NCBI RefSeq assembly: GCF_905475395.1 | Contig: NC_058337.1 | Location: 113,950,368-114,014,367 of the forward strand | Reading direction: 5' to 3' | DNA length: 64,000 bases | DNA from: Chrysoperla carnea | Taxonomy: Eukaryota > Arthropoda > Insecta > Neuroptera > Chrysopidae | Part shown: piece after piece, positions 62,587 through 64,000 of the stretch | How positions within the stretch are numbered: position 1 is the stretch's first letter | Layout: each line of letters opens with the position of its first letter | Notes under the pieces: model-generated | Seen by the model: only the letters and a program-made list of their open reading frames with translations | Told to the model about the DNA's origin: nothing | The model's database searches: none | Position numbers and translations under genes: made by a program

Positions 62587-64000
62587 TCAAATTATTCCAA
62601 GTGATCGTTTGTAATCAAGGGAACGTTGAATTAACTCTGGAATTTTTGGTATATGATCACCTTCTGGTTGAAAACCATTTTTATCAGCTACATAACGTAC
62701 TGAATATGTAACACTATCTGGTCCAATGTATGAAAAGTAACCTTGAGCACGCAATCCTTCTTCATCTGTACCTCTATTTTCGATATGACCCTCTTCTTCA
62801 GCATTTATACCATTTGCCGTTGAGTATCTAAACATATTTTTATAAATAATTTAAACTTGTGAAATACTAAAATCTCATACTTAGAAGCAGTGTTGCCCTA
62901 GATTTTCCATTAAAGCGTTAAATCTACTGTGTTTTTATCATGTTAAACCATTACTTTTCGCACCTCGACGTATATTTTAAATTTAATTTTAAACAATTTT
63001 TGTAATTTTATAGCATTAATTTTGAGAATTTCGAATTTTTAAATTCCGTAAAAGTTCGACCATATTTTTCTCGAAACAACTGTTTTTTAAAGGTATATGT
63101 ACTATTTTTTGTTCGAAACTTCAGAGTGGCCATGCTTCCATTATTTTTAGGATTCATTTCTTAATATGAGTGAAACACTGCAATGGGAGGTAACATAGTA
63201 ATTTATGTAGAGGTTGCAAAAATTAATAAAGCTAAAACCAAATTTTTCAGAAGGGAAGAATAATTTTTTAGTAGTTTCTGAAGCGAAGCATTGAAAAAGG
63301 CTTAATTTCTACTGCTGATGACTTTCTAATAGTTTTCTCCCATGTTATGGGGAGATCCAATGTTTTGGTTCGCCTATACTTACAAATAATGATAGCCACC
63401 TTCATAAATCCTAAAAACGTATTGTAAAATTCCCCATTCATTGCTTGAAAATAAATTTCGTAAATTTTTATCATTATACACGCCACCAACTCGAACTGGA
63501 TCGGTATCTGACGCAGCAGTTAAGTATCCATATTTTGAGACGTAATAACCTTGTCCACGTGTTTTACTATTACTATCTCCGCCCAAATTTGCATTTCCTT
63601 CCACTTGATTATTGGAACCGAATGAATTTGCCTCTAAATAAGAAAAAAATGCTTCGTTTAGTAAGGGAAAAATTACTTTCTCTAAGTTTTACATACTATA
63701 ATAGCCATTATAAGATAAGTTAGCTTCGTTGTTAGTTTTTTGGTCATCTTGGTTTCCATTTTGATTAGTTCGGCTTCTTGTTGCACTTGTATCTTTATTA
63801 ATAAAATCACTTTGATTTCTTTGACTAATTTTGCCTTTAGAATTTGAATACTGGTTAACCGAACCACTTTGATTTCTTTGACTAATTTTGCCATTAGTAT
63901 TTGAATACTGGTTAACCGAACCACTTTGTTTTGAACCAGAAGACTGGGCATTTACACTTGAATCTTGCTTATTAATACCACCTTGATTTGATCCATTTCT
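62587..64000 (-). CDS. Cuticular protein with R&R (RR-1-like) chitin-binding domain, 5' end outside window
   Basis: Three exons on the minus strand: 63697 to beyond 64000, 63384-63633 and 62587-62827, with in-frame GT-AG junctions. The last 265 codons are visible. This is a secreted structural protein of the arthropod exoskeleton. The R&R domain binds chitin and spans the last intron: YEGGYHYLYSTANGINAEEE, then EEGLRAQGYFSYIGPDSVTY, then the hallmark VRYVADKNGFQPEGDHIPKI. The YVADxNGFQPxGDHxP signature is diagnostic of the CPR family, and the EEGH and PD spacing fits RR-1 better than RR-2. The N-terminal part seen is Asn/Gln/Ser/Lys-rich and low complexity, with a 19-residue repeat in two tandem copies. 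The signal peptide and first exon(s) are missing, beyond 64000. The gene converges on the zinc-finger gene. Confidence 0.93.
63811..63924 (-). repeat. 57-bp in-frame tandem duplication in the cuticle protein
   Basis: Two adjacent copies (63811-63867 and 63868-63924) encode SGSVNQYSNxxGKISQRNQ, with TN in the upstream protein copy and SK in the other. Only a few bases differ, so the duplication is recent or homogenised. It is confined to the low-complexity part before the chitin-binding domain. Confidence 0.9.

Noticed and set aside
63682-63951. 89-codon minus-strand frame with KLVKEIKVVRLTSIQIL repeats
   Set aside because: Wrong-frame reading of the cuticle protein tandem repeat; the Asn/Gln/Ser frame is the one that splices into the chitin-binding domain.
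1-64000. CRISPR arrays, bacterial operons or prophage
   Set aside because: There are no regularly spaced short direct repeats with unique spacers. The intron-containing eukaryotic genes make these irrelevant.

Overview
This is an AT-rich animal nuclear genome segment, almost certainly from an insect or another arthropod. It has intron-containing genes with GT-AG splice sites, an arthropod-specific Rebers-Riddiford (R&R) cuticle protein, a decayed non-LTR retrotransposon with an RNase H domain, a short TTAGG-type repeat tract, and many fold-back (MITE-like) repeats. The species and order cannot be resolved from the sequence alone. All splice junctions below were placed by eye from splice consensus, reading frame and remembered family alignments.

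Layout. (1) From 1 to about 38.48 kb I find no protein-coding exon. The stretch is packed with interspersed repeats and long inverted repeats. At its right edge (38481-38520, minus strand) is a 13.3-codon first coding exon reading MSRRKQSNPKPLK followed by a consensus splice donor. That is the NuRD-binding N-terminus of FOG/U-shaped family zinc-finger cofactors. I therefore infer that the desert is the first coding intron of a u-shaped/FOG gene (>38 kb) and that the remaining exons lie beyond the left edge. (2) From 38.5 to 46.1 kb come the probable 5' flank of that gene and more repeats, with no recognisable gene. (3) From 46.1 to 58.2 kb is a compact housekeeping cluster: NF-YB (minus, 5 coding exons, 201 aa), ISY1 (plus, 5 coding exons, 282 aa) and importin-13 (minus, 13 coding exons, 1000 aa). 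NF-YB and ISY1 are divergent. ISY1 and IPO13 are convergent with only 172 bp between stop codons, and their predicted 3' ends overlap. IPO13 introns carry a sense-oriented dead LINE fragment and a copy of a repeat family also seen at 7.1 and 40.8 kb. (4) At 59.7-61.4 kb is an intronless 570-aa protein with 17 C2H2 zinc fingers (plus). (5) At 62.6-64.0 kb is the 3' part of an R&R-type cuticle protein (minus), which runs off the right edge and carries an in-frame 57-bp tandem duplication in its low-complexity part.

The genes do not form one pathway. NF-YB (CCAAT-box binding), ISY1 (spliceosome), IPO13 (nuclear import/export) and the zinc-finger proteins are independent nuclear-function genes. 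The most unusual content is the inferred giant FOG intron with its dense set of long fold-back elements, and the minimal start exons (ATG-only exon plus 23-nt microexon) of ISY1.
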